From: an uncultured Bacteroidales bacterium
GTDB taxonomy: Bacteria; Bacteroidota; Bacteroidia; Bacteroidales; P3
Assembly: GCA_947175635.1 (NCBI GenBank)
Contig: CAMWNM010000007.1
Span: 1 to 64,000 of the forward strand
DNA: 64,000 nucleotides
Direction of reading: 5' to 3'
Shown: piece after piece, positions 35,409 to 44,038 of the stretch
Position numbering within the stretch: position 1 is the first letter of the stretch
How the letters are laid out: every line of letters starts with the position of its first letter
Program-made: the position numbers and the translations under genes
Notes under the pieces: model-generated
Seen by the model: the letters and a program-made list of their open reading frames with translations, nothing else
The model's database searches: none
What the model was told of the DNA's origin: nothing

Positions 35409-36794
35409 ATGGACAGCGATAAAGGAGAGAAGAAAGAACTTCCGCACATCGGAGGAAGTGTACCGGAAGCGGTGAAACGTATCTTGGACGTTTTACACCA
35501 AGCCGGTTATCCGGCCTATCTGGTGGGTGGTTGCGTGCGGGACTGCCTTTTGGAAAAGACGCCCCACGACTGGGATATCTGCACGGACGCCCCCATCGGA
35601 CAGATACGGCCGTTGTTTAAGGAGAAAGGTTATTCGGTAGCGCCCACGGGGCTGAAACATGGCACGCTTACCGTGATAGACGGAAAACGTCCCTACGAAA
35701 TCACGGTGTTCAGAAAGTCGAAAAACACACCTTCTCCGCAAGAAGATCCGCTTCTGGAAGATCTGGGTTTGCGTGATTTTACACTTAATTCCATCGCTTG
35801 GTCGGAAAACGGCGGCTTGATCGATCCCTATCACGGGTCGGAAGATCTGGCCAAGGGGATTTTGCGTTGTGCCGGCTCGGCTCAGGAAAGAATGGCCGAA
35901 GATCCTTTGCGGATATTGCGGGCCTTGCGCTTTTCGGCGCATTTCGGTTTTGAAATCGATGCCGGCCTTCAGGCGGTGATCCATCGGGATTTTCCGCTTC
36001 TGGAGAACGTGGCCGTGGAACGCATCACTTCCGAACTTTATCGCTTTATGCATGCTCCGGCCAACCGTATCGCGGCCTTGCTGAGAGCGTATTCCGACGT
36101 GTTTTGCTTCATCATGCCCGAACTGAAGCCTATGCTGGGCTTTGACCAGCATAATCCGCATCATGTCTATGATGTGTGGGAGCACACGCTGCGGGCCATG
36201 GAAGCCTGCAAAGTGGATGATGTGGTGCTGAGGTTTACCGTTCTATTCCACGATACGGGCAAGCCGCACGTCTTTACGATGGACAATCAGGGAATAGGAC
36301 ATTTTTACGGACACGGGGAGGAAAGCTGCCGTATCTGCGCCAGGGTGATGAAGCGGCTGCGGTTCGACAGCAAAACGGCTTCGGAGGTCTATACGTTGGT
36401 GGAGGTGCACGACGCACGGGTGGAGGTCCAGCCCCGGAGCATACGCCGTTGGCTCAACCGCATCGGTTTGGAACAGTTTGAACGTTTGTTGAAGATGAAG
36501 CGTTGCGATGCAGCCGGGCAGAACCCTGCCTATTGGCCGGAACGCAAGGCTTATGTGGATTCGTTGGAAGCCGGCTTGAAGGAAGTGTTGGCGCAGGATG
36601 CCTGCTTCTGCATGAAAGATTTGGCTGTAAAAGGCAGCGACCTGATTGCCTTGGGCTATGAAAAAGGGGCTGTTTTGGGAAAATGCCTGCAACGCCTTTT
36701 GGATGAGGTGATTGATGAAAAACTGCCCAACGACCGCGATGTTCTTTTGTCCCGCGCCCTTTCATGGCTTTCCTTGGATTCCCGTTTGGATTGA
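35409..36794 (+). CDS. cca: CCA tRNA nucleotidyltransferase with HD domain
   Basis: The product has 461 residues from ATG 35409, which follows GAGGAGGG. The class II nucleotidyltransferase head (AYLVGGCVRDCLLEKTPHDWDICTD, with the GG and D-x-D motifs) is at about 35-60. RMAEDPLRILRALRFSAHFGFEI is the conserved RNA-binding neighbour. An HD-type phosphohydrolase domain (YDVWEHTLRAM, LFHDTGKP) is at about 255-290. It adds CCA to tRNA 3' ends; the HD domain has phosphatase activity in relatives. It follows cydB closely, but a functional link is not evident. Confidence 0.92.
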   Translation: MDSDKGEKKELPHIGGSVPEAVKRILDVLHQAGYPAYLVGGCVRDCLLEKTPHDWDICTDAPIGQIRPLFKEKGYSVAPTGLKHGTLTVIDGKRPYEITVFRKSKNTPSPQEDPLLEDLGLRDFTLNSIAWSENGGLIDPYHGSEDLAKGILRCAGSAQERMAEDPLRILRALRFSAHFGFEIDAGLQAVIHRDFPLLENVAVERITSELYRFMHAPANRIAALLRAYSDVFCFIMPELKPMLGFDQHNPHHVYDVWEHTLRAMEACKVDDVVLRFTVLFHDTGKPHVFTMDNQGIGHFYGHGEESCRICARVMKRLRFDSKTASEVYTLVEVHDARVEVQPRSIRRWLNRIGLEQFERLLKMKRCDAAGQNPAYWPERKAYVDSLEAGLKEVLAQDACFCMKDLAVKGSDLIALGYEKGAVLGKCLQRLLDEVIDEKLPNDRDVLLSRALSWLSLDSRLD

Positions 36795-36823
36795 ATCGAG
36801 TTGAACCGACAAAAAATAGAAAC

Positions 36824-37615
36824 TTGGAAACGAAAAAGACAGTGTGGATCACAGGGGCCAGTTCCGGTATAGGGGAGGCTTTGGCCAAAGCCTTTTCGGC
36901 GGAAGGGAACCAAGTGATACTTTCTTCCCGTAACGGGCAGGAATTGGAGCGGGTGCGTCAATCATGCGCATTTCCCGAAAAATGTTTTGTCGTAACCCTT
37001 GATCTGGCCGATCCGGACAGTCTGGATGCCGCGGCCAAAACCGTGTTGGAAAAATTCGGCTATGTGGACATGCTGATAAACAACGGCGGTATCAGCCAAC
37101 GCTCTTTGGTTGCTGAAACACCGCTCGACATCGACCGCAAGATCATGCAGGTGGATTACTTCAGCGGCGTACAGCTGGCCAAAGCCGTGTTGCCTTCGAT
37201 GCTGGAACGCAAAACCGGGCATTTTGTGGCCATAAGCAGTATTGTCGGCGTATTCGGTTTTCCGCAGCGTTCGGCCTATTCGGCCGCCAAACATGCCATG
37301 CACGGCTTTTACGAGACCCTCAGGGCAGAGAACGAGGCCGACGGCATACGGGTTACTGTGGTGTGTCCGGGCAGGATCCTCACCAACGTTTCGCTTCATG
37401 CCCTGCGTGCCGACGGCCATGAATACGGCATTATGGACCACGCCCAGGCCAACGGCATCAGTGCCGAAGAATGTGCCGCGCGTATCCTGAAGGCCATCAG
37501 GAAAAATAAAAAGGAAATATACGTTTGCCGTAAAGATGTTCTTATGGTGTATTTCCGCCGCTATATACCGGCTTTGTACTACAAACTGGTAAGCAAAGTG
37601 CAACCCAACCTTTAA
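36824..37615 (+). CDS. Short-chain dehydrogenase/reductase
   Basis: The product has 263 residues from TTG 36824; ATG 36764, overlapping cca by 31 bp, would add 20 residues of no family character. The Rossmann motif TGASSGIG is near residue 10, NNGG near 88, and the catalytic Ser (ISSIVG) with Y-x-x-x-K (YSAAKHA) near 145-160. It resembles the DHRS7-like classical SDR group. It is NAD(P)-dependent; the substrate is not predictable. The C-terminal KDVLMVYFRRYIPALYYKLV looks membrane-associating. The stop codon TAA lies inside the left arm of the hairpin repeat that follows. Confidence 0.88.
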   Translation: METKKTVWITGASSGIGEALAKAFSAEGNQVILSSRNGQELERVRQSCAFPEKCFVVTLDLADPDSLDAAAKTVLEKFGYVDMLINNGGISQRSLVAETPLDIDRKIMQVDYFSGVQLAKAVLPSMLERKTGHFVAISSIVGVFGFPQRSAYSAAKHAMHGFYETLRAENEADGIRVTVVCPGRILTNVSLHALRADGHEYGIMDHAQANGISAEECAARILKAIRKNKKEIYVCRKDVLMVYFRRYIPALYYKLVSKVQPNL

Positions 37616-37746
37616 CTAAGCCGAGCGCAGAAGCCAAGCAAGCTTGGATTATGCCGAGGCGGTTAAAGGTCGGTCGCAGACCAACGTTTAAACTAAGCCG
37701 AGCGCAGAAGCCAAGCATGCTTGGATTATGCCGAGGCGGGAATCAA
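37609..37746 (+). repeat. Intergenic hairpin repeat, dimer c1-c2 (77-bp period)
   Basis: Two head-to-tail copies, with cores CCAAGC-AA-GCTTGG at 37634 and CCAAGC-AT-GCTTGG at 37711. c1 has perfect outer arms CCTTTAAC (37609-37616) and GTTAAAGG (37662-37669). Each copy is flanked by ACCAAC or CCCAAC. The SDR stop codon is inside the first arm. The period equals that of the dimer at 32117-32262. Confidence 0.85.
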
Positions 37747-37773
37747 GCGAAACTAAACTTTAAAAATCATACG

Positions 37774-38871
37774 ATGGAAGCAATCCAACAACCCGTTATT
37801 TCCGGCATTCAGCAGATGGGAATCGGTGTTCGCGATGTGGCGAAGGCCTGGCGATGGTATAACGAGTTTTTCGGTACCGACGCGATTATTTTTGACGAAC
37901 GCGCTCCGGCCGAATATATGTTGCCTTATACAGGCGGCAAACCCCGCAACCGGCGGGCGGTTCTGGCTATGAACCTGCAAGGGGGGGGCGGTTTCGAGAT
38001 TTGGCAACACCGCGATTTCGAGTCCCGCGCGGCTGCATTCAAGGTGCTTCCGGGCGATTACGGCGTGTTTGCCTGCAAGATAAAATGCAAAGATGCGCAG
38101 GCCACGCACACGCGCTATCAAGCCAAAGGCGCCGAAACCAGTCCGTTGTACCGGGACTGCCTGAACCGCCCCTATTTTTATGTCCGGGATCCCGACGGCA
38201 ATGTTTTCCAGATAGTGGAAGTAAAAGAGGATTCGGCTTGGTTTGCCCGTCAGAACAAGCTTACCGGCGGCGTTTATGGCGCGGTGGTGGGGTGCGCCGA
38301 TATGGAGGCGGCCATGACCTTTTACGCCAAGATGTTGGGGTACGACAAGGTTTGTTCCGACACTTCCGCCACTTTCGACGACTTCAACCGCATGGGAACG
38401 CCCTGCCGCTTCCGCCGGGTGTTGCTGAAGCATTCCCGTCCTCGTACGGGCGGTTTTTCCCGGCTTCTGGGGCCTTCCGAAATAGAGCTGATACAGGCTT
38501 TGGACAGATCCGAACCCTTGCATAAGATTTACGAAAACCGCTTTTGGGGTGAATTGGGTTTTATCCAGATTTGCTATGATATCCGGCATATGGATGCCGT
38601 ACGCGCTTTGGCCGAGGAGGCGGGCAGTCCCTTTACGGTAGACAGTATCAAGCAGAACCCGGATTTCGATATGGGCGATGCCGCCGGACACTTCGCCTAC
38701 AACGAAGATCCGTCGGGAACCTTAATCGAATACGTGGAGACCTGCCGTGTGCCTGTTGCCAAGAAGTGGGGGCTGTTTTTGAATCTGCAACGGTTCGATG
38801 CCACCAAACCGCTTCCCGACTGGATGGTGAAAGGACTCCGCTTCACGCGTAAAAAAGATATCCCCGACTGA
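37774..38871 (+). CDS. Two-domain VOC (glyoxalase/dioxygenase-fold) protein
   Basis: The product has 365 residues from ATG 37774; the upstream open frame runs through the repeat and is not coding. Two vicinal-oxygen-chelate halves are visible, at 10-150 (MGIGVRDVAKAWRWYNEFFG, ending FYVRDPDGNVFQIVEV) and 170-325 (GVYGAVVGCADMEAAMTFYAKMLG, ending EDPSGTLIEYVE). It resembles glyoxalase and ring-cleavage dioxygenase relatives, but metal ligands cannot be assigned with confidence and the substrate is unknown. It contains a G8 run at 37981-37988. It follows the SDR gene with 158 bp holding two repeat units between. Confidence 0.8.
   Translation: MEAIQQPVISGIQQMGIGVRDVAKAWRWYNEFFGTDAIIFDERAPAEYMLPYTGGKPRNRRAVLAMNLQGGGGFEIWQHRDFESRAAAFKVLPGDYGVFACKIKCKDAQATHTRYQAKGAETSPLYRDCLNRPYFYVRDPDGNVFQIVEVKEDSAWFARQNKLTGGVYGAVVGCADMEAAMTFYAKMLGYDKVCSDTSATFDDFNRMGTPCRFRRVLLKHSRPRTGGFSRLLGPSEIELIQALDRSEPLHKIYENRFWGELGFIQICYDIRHMDAVRALAEEAGSPFTVDSIKQNPDFDMGDAAGHFAYNEDPSGTLIEYVETCRVPVAKKWGLFLNLQRFDATKPLPDWMVKGLRFTRKKDIPD
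37981..37988 (+). repeat. G8 homopolymer in the VOC gene
   Basis: Eight G encoding Gly-Gly-Gly at about residues 70-72. It is a possible slippage site. Confidence 0.5.
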
Positions 38872-38963
38872 AAGGCCGGATTTCATCCTGTGTTTGTGGT
38901 TCCGCATCCGCTCCATGCGTACTGTGGCGGAAACCAAGCGGCATATGGCTGTCAGGCTTAATT

Positions 38964-39000
38964 CAAACCTCGGATAAGATGTGAGGTTTGGCCGTTTTTT
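38964..39000. terminator. Terminator between the convergent VOC and parE genes
   Basis: CAAACCTC (38964-38971) pairs with GAGGTTTG (38983-38990), followed by GCCG and six T. A second, weaker hairpin (TGGTTCCGC against GCGGAAACCA) lies at about 38898-38935. Confidence 0.75.
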
Positions 39001-39014
39001 CCTGAAAAAGGGCG

Positions 39015-40910
39015 TTAATCCACATCGATATCCGTGCGCAGGTTTTCCATGATGAATCCCTGCCGCTCGGGTGTGTTCTTGCCCATGTAAAATTCCAGCG
39101 TTTCGCGTATGCCCTGATCTTTTTTCATCAATACCGGATCCAGACGCATATTGGCGCCGATAAACACCTTGAATTCATCGGGCGAGATTTCCCCCAAACC
39201 TTTGAATCGGGTTATTTCGGGCTTGCCGCCTATTTTCTTGATGGCATCCACGCGCTCTTCCTCGGTGTAGCAATAATGGGTTTCCTTTTTGTTCCTTACC
39301 CTGAACAAGGGGGTTTGGAGGATATAGAGATGCCCGGCTTTCACGATTTCGGGGAAAAATTGCAGGAAAAAAGTGAGCAACAGCATACGGATGTGCATTC
39401 CGTCCACATCGGCATCGGTGGCTATCACGATATTGTTGTAGCGCAGGTTCTCCAGATTCGCATCGGCGTTGAGGGCGGCTTGCAGAAGATTGAATTCCTC
39501 GTTTTCGTACACGATTTTCTGACTCAGGCCGTAACTGTTGAGCGGTTTTCCGCGCAGACTGAACACCGCTTGCGTATTGGCATCGCGGCTTTTGGTGATG
39601 CTGCCCGTGGCCGAATCCCCTTCGGTGATGAAGAGGGTGGTTTGCAGTTTGAGTTCGTGGTTCGAGTCGTAATGCACCCGGCAGTCGCGCAGCTTGCGGT
39701 TGTGCAGGTTCACTTTCTTGGCGCTTTCGCGGCGTATCTTCTTGATGTCTTCCACGCTTTTGCGCTCTTTCTCGTTGTCGATGATCTTGCGCTGCATGGC
39801 CTCTGCCACATCGGCATTGATGTGCAGGTAGTTGTCGATATTTTTCTTGATGGAGGCGGCGATGTAGTTGCGCACCGTTTCCCGGTTGTCGTTGCCGGTG
39901 CGTTTGGTTTCCTCGCTGTTGTCCATGTATACCGAACCGAGTTTGGTTTTGGTCTGGCTTTCGAAAACGGGTTCGATGATCTTGATGCTTACCGCGGCAA
40001 TCAGGCCTGTGCGGATATCGCCCGTATCATAGTCTTTTTTATAAAACTCCTTTACCGTTTTGGCGAAGGATTCCCGGAATGCGCCCTGATGTGTTCCCCC
40101 TTGCGTGGTGTGCTGTCCGTTTACAAAACTGTAGTATTCTTCGCCATATTGCTTGTCCACATGGGTAAAGGCATATTCGAGGTCTTCGTCCACAATATGC
40201 ACGATAGGGTAGAGCGGATTGCCGTCCATATTGTTTTCAAGCAGGTCTTTCAGTCCGTTCTCGCTCTTGATGCGGGTCTTGTTGTAGTGGATGCTGAGGC
40301 CGTGGTTGAGGTAGGCGTAGTTCCACAGCATCGATTCGATATATTCTTCGATGAAATGGTAGTTGCCGAACATTTCCGGATCGGGAACAAAGGTGATTTT
40401 GGTGCCGTTGCGGTCGTTGCAGGCAACAAGTTCTTCCTTTATCAGCACGCCTTTGGCAAATTCGGCGTATTTCTTCTTTCCCTCCCGTACCGATTCTACC
40501 GTAAAAGAACTCGAAAGGGCGTTCACCGCCTTGGTACCTACCCCGTTCAACCCCACCGATTTCTTGAAGGTCTTGGAGTCGTATTTGGCACCCGTGTTCA
40601 TCTCCGACACGCATTCCACCACTTTGCCGAGCGGAATGCCGCGTCCGTAGTCGCGCACCGTTACCGTATTTTCCTTGAGCGTTACCTCGATGCTTTTTCC
40701 GTTGCCCATCACAAACTCGTCTATCGAGTTGTCGATAACTTCTTTAAGCAGTACATAGATACCGTCGTCCTGACTGGCTCCATCGCCCAGTTTACCGATA
40801 TACATACCCGGACGGAGCCGGATATGCTCGTTCCATCTGAGGGTGCGTATGGTGTTTTCGTCGTAATCGGCTACGTTGAAATTGAGTGTGCCGGGATTTT
40901 CTTCTGCCAT
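39015..40910 (-). CDS. parE: DNA topoisomerase IV subunit B
   Basis: The product has 631 residues. The GHKL ATPase part has [18 protein letters not shown] and [13 protein letters not shown]. The transducer carries QTKTKLG, and the TOPRIM domain has EGDSATG and DADVDGMHI. The length and QTKTKLGS context fit the Bacteroidota ParE/GyrB-type topoisomerase IV B subunit rather than the longer GyrB. It decatenates chromosomes with ParC, which is not in the window. It starts one base after the panC stop, so it is in the folE-radA-panC-parE run. A GyrB assignment is less likely but not excluded. Confidence 0.88.
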   Translation of the reverse strand: MAEENPGTLNFNVADYDENTIRTLRWNEHIRLRPGMYIGKLGDGASQDDGIYVLLKEVIDNSIDEFVMGNGKSIEVTLKENTVTVRDYGRGIPLGKVVECVSEMNTGAKYDSKTFKKSVGLNGVGTKAVNALSSSFTVESVREGKKKYAEFAKGVLIKEELVACNDRNGTKITFVPDPEMFGNYHFIEEYIESMLWNYAYLNHGLSIHYNKTRIKSENGLKDLLENNMDGNPLYPIVHIVDEDLEYAFTHVDKQYGEEYYSFVNGQHTTQGGTHQGAFRESFAKTVKEFYKKDYDTGDIRTGLIAAVSIKIIEPVFESQTKTKLGSVYMDNSEETKRTGNDNRETVRNYIAASIKKNIDNYLHINADVAEAMQRKIIDNEKERKSVEDIKKIRRESAKKVNLHNRKLRDCRVHYDSNHELKLQTTLFITEGDSATGSITKSRDANTQAVFSLRGKPLNSYGLSQKIVYENEEFNLLQAALNADANLENLRYNNIVIATDADVDGMHIRMLLLTFFLQFFPEIVKAGHLYILQTPLFRVRNKKETHYCYTEEERVDAIKKIGGKPEITRFKGLGEISPDEFKVFIGANMRLDPVLMKKDQGIRETLEFYMGKNTPERQGFIMENLRTDIDVD

Positions 40911-40911
40911 G

Positions 40912-41748
40912 TTAGTAACGTATGTTGTCGATAAGCCTTACCTTTCCCATCCACACCACGATAAAGCCCACGTTTCCGGCGGCCGGAAGCGTGTCGTCGA
41001 GGGGTTGCAGGCTGTCGGGATCGGCAATCTCGAAATATTCCAGTTCCATTTCGGGAAAAACGGCGATTTGGCTTTTTACCCAATCCTTTACTTCTCCGCA
41101 GGTGCGGTGGGCCATGGCCAGGCTTTTCTTGAGCGTGGCGTAGATGGCGGGAGCCTTGGCGCGGTTTTCGGGGGTAAGAAGGGCGTTGCGGCTGCTGAGG
41201 GCCAAACCGTCATCTCCTCGTTTGATGGGGCAGGATACGATTTCTACCCCGCTGTCCATCTGCCGTGCCAGTTCCTTGATCACGGCCACCTGCTGGAAGT
41301 CTTTTTCTCCGAAGTAGGCGCGGTCGGGTGCAATCAATTGAAACAATAGACCTACCACCGCGCCCACGCCTGCAAAATGTCCGGGACGGCGCGCGCCCTC
41401 CATCACGTTCTCCAGTGGACCGAAGGCGTAGGTTCTTACCGGTTCGCCCGCCGGATACATCTCTTCGGTTTCGGGGGCGAACATGATATCGCAGCCGTTT
41501 TGCTCTAGCAGATTCCGGTCTGCCTCAAACTGACGGGGATAGTTCTTGAGGTCGTCGGGGTTGTTGAACTGAATGGGATTCACGAACACACTGGCCACAA
41601 ACACGTCGTTTTCGGCGCGTGCGCGTGCAAAGAGTGAGGCATGGCCGTCGTGCAGGGCACCCATGGTGGGAACCAGCCCCACGCTTTTACCTTGCCGGCA
41701 CCGGGTTAAGGCCTCCTGCAGTTCTTTCCGGGTTTTGCAAACGATCAT
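40912..41748 (-). CDS. panC: Pantothenate synthetase
   Basis: The product has 278 residues from ATG 41748 ([10 protein letters not shown]). [10 protein letters not shown] (27-36) carries the HIGH-like nucleotidyl-transfer motif, and [18 protein letters not shown] and [10 protein letters not shown] are family signatures. It condenses pantoate and beta-alanine with ATP to make pantothenate for coenzyme A. The length is normal. It lies 4 bp after radA and 1 bp before parE. Confidence 0.95.
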   Translation of the reverse strand: MIVCKTRKELQEALTRCRQGKSVGLVPTMGALHDGHASLFARARAENDVFVASVFVNPIQFNNPDDLKNYPRQFEADRNLLEQNGCDIMFAPETEEMYPAGEPVRTYAFGPLENVMEGARRPGHFAGVGAVVGLLFQLIAPDRAYFGEKDFQQVAVIKELARQMDSGVEIVSCPIKRGDDGLALSSRNALLTPENRAKAPAIYATLKKSLAMAHRTCGEVKDWVKSQIAVFPEMELEYFEIADPDSLQPLDDTLPAAGNVGFIVVWMGKVRLIDNIRY

Positions 41749-41752
41749 GGTG

Positions 41753-43150
41753 TTAGGATTGTTGCGGGTTTGAAATTTTTTGAAACAGCTCGAAAAGCGT
41801 GGAGACCGGCACAACCTTTTGAGACAGGTGGCGGTCTTCAAGCCCCTTGAGGCCGTATTTGGAAACGAAGATACGTTCAAATCCCAATTTCTCGGCCTCG
41901 GCCAAACGTTGGTCAAGACGGCTCACCGGTCTGATTTCTCCGGTAAGGCCTACCTCGGCGGCAAAGCAGTATCTGGGACTGAGCGGAATGTCCTGCCCCG
42001 AGCTCAGCACGGCCGCGATCACGGCCAAGTCGATGGCCGGGTCATCTACTTTAAGGCCACCGGCAATGTTCAGAAACACATCTTTCTGGCTCAAACGGGC
42101 ACCGCACCGTTTTTCAAGCACGGCCAGCAACATGTTGAGCCGCCTCAGATCGAAACCGGTGGCCGAGCGTTGCGGCACCGAATAGGCGGTGGGACTCACC
42201 AACGCCTGCACTTCCACCATAATGGGGCGCAGCCCCTCCAAAGTGGCCGCGATAGCCGTTCCGCTGAGCTGTTCTTCCCGTTGGGAAAGCAGTATTTCGG
42301 ATGGATTCTCCACTTGGCGCAATCCATCGGTCTGCATTTCGTAAATGCCTATTTCATTGGTGCTGCCGAAGCGGTTCTTTACCGAGCGCAAGATACGGTA
42401 GCCATAGTTGCGGTCTCCCTCGAAGTGCAGCACGGTATCTACGATATGTTCCAGTATTTTGGGGCCCGCCAGATTGCCTTCTTTGGTGATGTGGCCGATC
42501 ACGAACACGCTTACCCCCGTTTCTTTGGCGTAACGTTGCAGCCGGGCGGCACATTCCTTGATTTGCGAAATGCTGCCGGCCGAAGAGTCGATGGCCGTGG
42601 TGTAGAGCGTTTGAATGGAGTCGGCCACCAGAATATCGGGTTTCAGGCTTTCGGCCTGGGTGAAGATATCGTCGAGGCAGGTTTCGGTAAGGATGTAGCA
42701 ATTGCTTTGGGCAAGTCCCAGGCGCTCGCCCCGCATCTTAAGCTGTTGGTTGCTTTCTTCTCCGCTTACATACAGGATGTTTTGCCCGTCGGGCATCTGC
42801 AAGGCCACCTGCAGCATCAAGGTGGATTTTCCGATGCCCGGTTCACCGCCTATAAGCACGAAAGAACCCGGCACGAGCCCGCCGCCCAGCACGCGGTTCA
42901 GTTCGGCGTTTCCCGTATCGATACGGGGGGTGGGGCGGCTTTCGATGTCTTTTATCAGAGCCGGCCGGCTTTTGGGCGTGTGGACTCTCTCCTCGCTTTT
43001 CCAAAGGCTTTCCCTTGAATCGCGTTCCAATACCTCTTCGGTATAGGTGTTCCATTGGCCGCAGGCGGGGCACCGTCCCACCCATTTGGGGGATTGTGCG
43101 CCGCAATTGGAGCAAAAGAAAGCGGTTTTTGTCTTAGAGGTCTTTCCCAT
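41753..43150 (-). CDS. radA: DNA repair protein RadA
   Basis: The product has 465 residues. The N-terminal zinc finger uses C13, C16, C27 and C30. Walker A GGEPGIGKST is at 101-110, the RadA-specific KNRFGST is near 255, and a C-terminal Lon-protease-like domain follows (GGLKVDDPAIDLAVIAA). It is a hexameric helicase-like factor in recombination-branch migration. It follows folE with a 42-bp gap and precedes panC by 4 bp. Confidence 0.95.
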   Translation of the reverse strand: MGKTSKTKTAFFCSNCGAQSPKWVGRCPACGQWNTYTEEVLERDSRESLWKSEERVHTPKSRPALIKDIESRPTPRIDTGNAELNRVLGGGLVPGSFVLIGGEPGIGKSTLMLQVALQMPDGQNILYVSGEESNQQLKMRGERLGLAQSNCYILTETCLDDIFTQAESLKPDILVADSIQTLYTTAIDSSAGSISQIKECAARLQRYAKETGVSVFVIGHITKEGNLAGPKILEHIVDTVLHFEGDRNYGYRILRSVKNRFGSTNEIGIYEMQTDGLRQVENPSEILLSQREEQLSGTAIAATLEGLRPIMVEVQALVSPTAYSVPQRSATGFDLRRLNMLLAVLEKRCGARLSQKDVFLNIAGGLKVDDPAIDLAVIAAVLSSGQDIPLSPRYCFAAEVGLTGEIRPVSRLDQRLAEAEKLGFERIFVSKYGLKGLEDRHLSQKVVPVSTLFELFQKISNPQQS

Positions 43151-43192
43151 GGTGAACTAACGGATAATGCCGGCCGGGGCAGGAGAAATTTT

Positions 43193-43798
43193 TTACTTGA
43201 GGTCGCTGCCGATAAGCCGTAAGAATTCCATGCGGGTCTTGGGGTTGTTGAGAAATCCGCCGGTAAAGTCGGAGGTGGTGGTAACCGAATTCTGCTTCTG
43301 TACCCCGCGCATCGACATACACAGGTGCTGGGCTTCGATAACCACGGCCACGCCGAGCGGGTGGAGCGAGTTTTGAATACACTCCTTTATCTGCGTGGTG
43401 AGCCTTTCCTGCACCTGCAGGCGGCGGGCAAACACATCCACGATGCGCGGAATCTTGCTCAGCCCCACGATATAACCGTTGGGTATATAGGCCACATGCG
43501 CCTTACCGAAAAAGGGCAGCATATGATGTTCGCAGAGTGAATAAATCTCAATGTCTTTGACGATCACCATCTGCCTGTAGTCTTCCTTGAACATGGCGCT
43601 TTTGAGAATCTCTTCCGGATCCTGCCCGTAGCCTTGCGTAAGGAACTGCATGGCCTTGGCCACCCGGGAGGGGGTAGCCAAAAGTCCCTCTCTTTCAGGG
43701 TCTTCACCTAAAAGTTCGAGGACGGATTTGTAATGACCGGCCAACTTTTGGGTAAGTTCGCTCGGATAATGGTCTTCTTTCCTGTAACCTTTGTTCAT
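43193..43798 (-). CDS. folE: GTP cyclohydrolase I
   Basis: The product has 201 residues from ATG 43798 ([10 protein letters not shown]); the open frame further upstream is promoter DNA. Zinc ligands C89, H92 and C160 keep the spacing of the family (CEHHMLPF, then QHLCMSMRG). [23 protein letters not shown] is the conserved core. It converts GTP to 7,8-dihydroneopterin triphosphate, the first step of folate synthesis. It is the first gene of the minus-strand run. Confidence 0.95.
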   Translation of the reverse strand: MNKGYRKEDHYPSELTQKLAGHYKSVLELLGEDPEREGLLATPSRVAKAMQFLTQGYGQDPEEILKSAMFKEDYRQMVIVKDIEIYSLCEHHMLPFFGKAHVAYIPNGYIVGLSKIPRIVDVFARRLQVQERLTTQIKECIQNSLHPLGVAVVIEAQHLCMSMRGVQKQNSVTTTSDFTGGFLNNPKTRMEFLRLIGSDLK

Positions 43799-43831
43799 TC
43801 TTGATATCAACCTATCCTTGTAGGTAAACTG

Positions 43832-43839
43832 CAAAAATA
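43832..43839 (-). promoter_or_regulatory. -7 promoter box TATTTTTG for the folE operon
   Basis: Exact TAnnTTTG on the minus strand, 33 bp before the folE ATG. The -33 element is not clear. Confidence 0.5.
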
Positions 43840-43924
43840 GACATTTTGCCGTATTCGGAACGGGGCCGGAAACGGGGCTTTTCCCGTTCTGTATTTTTTG
43901 TATGCGAATGTATGCGGAATTTAT

Positions 43925-43932
43925 TAACTTTG
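43925..43932 (+). promoter_or_regulatory. -7 promoter box TAACTTTG for the giant-3 operon
   Basis: Exact TAnnTTTG, with TTTTTTG at 43894-43900 as a -33-like element (24-bp gap, slightly long). It implies a leader of about 100 nt. Confidence 0.5.
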
Positions 43933-44038
43933 CACGGGTGCTTTTTGTTGATAAAATGTTAATAACCCACACACAGAAAGATTCGGCCTTGCTTGAACTA
44001 CTTTTAGACAGAGGAATTCGAGCGAGGGTTTTGCCCGA

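Noticed and set aside
37651-37773. N-terminal extension of the VOC gene through the repeat
   Set aside because: The frame is open by chance across the hairpin dimer. The conserved start is at 37774.
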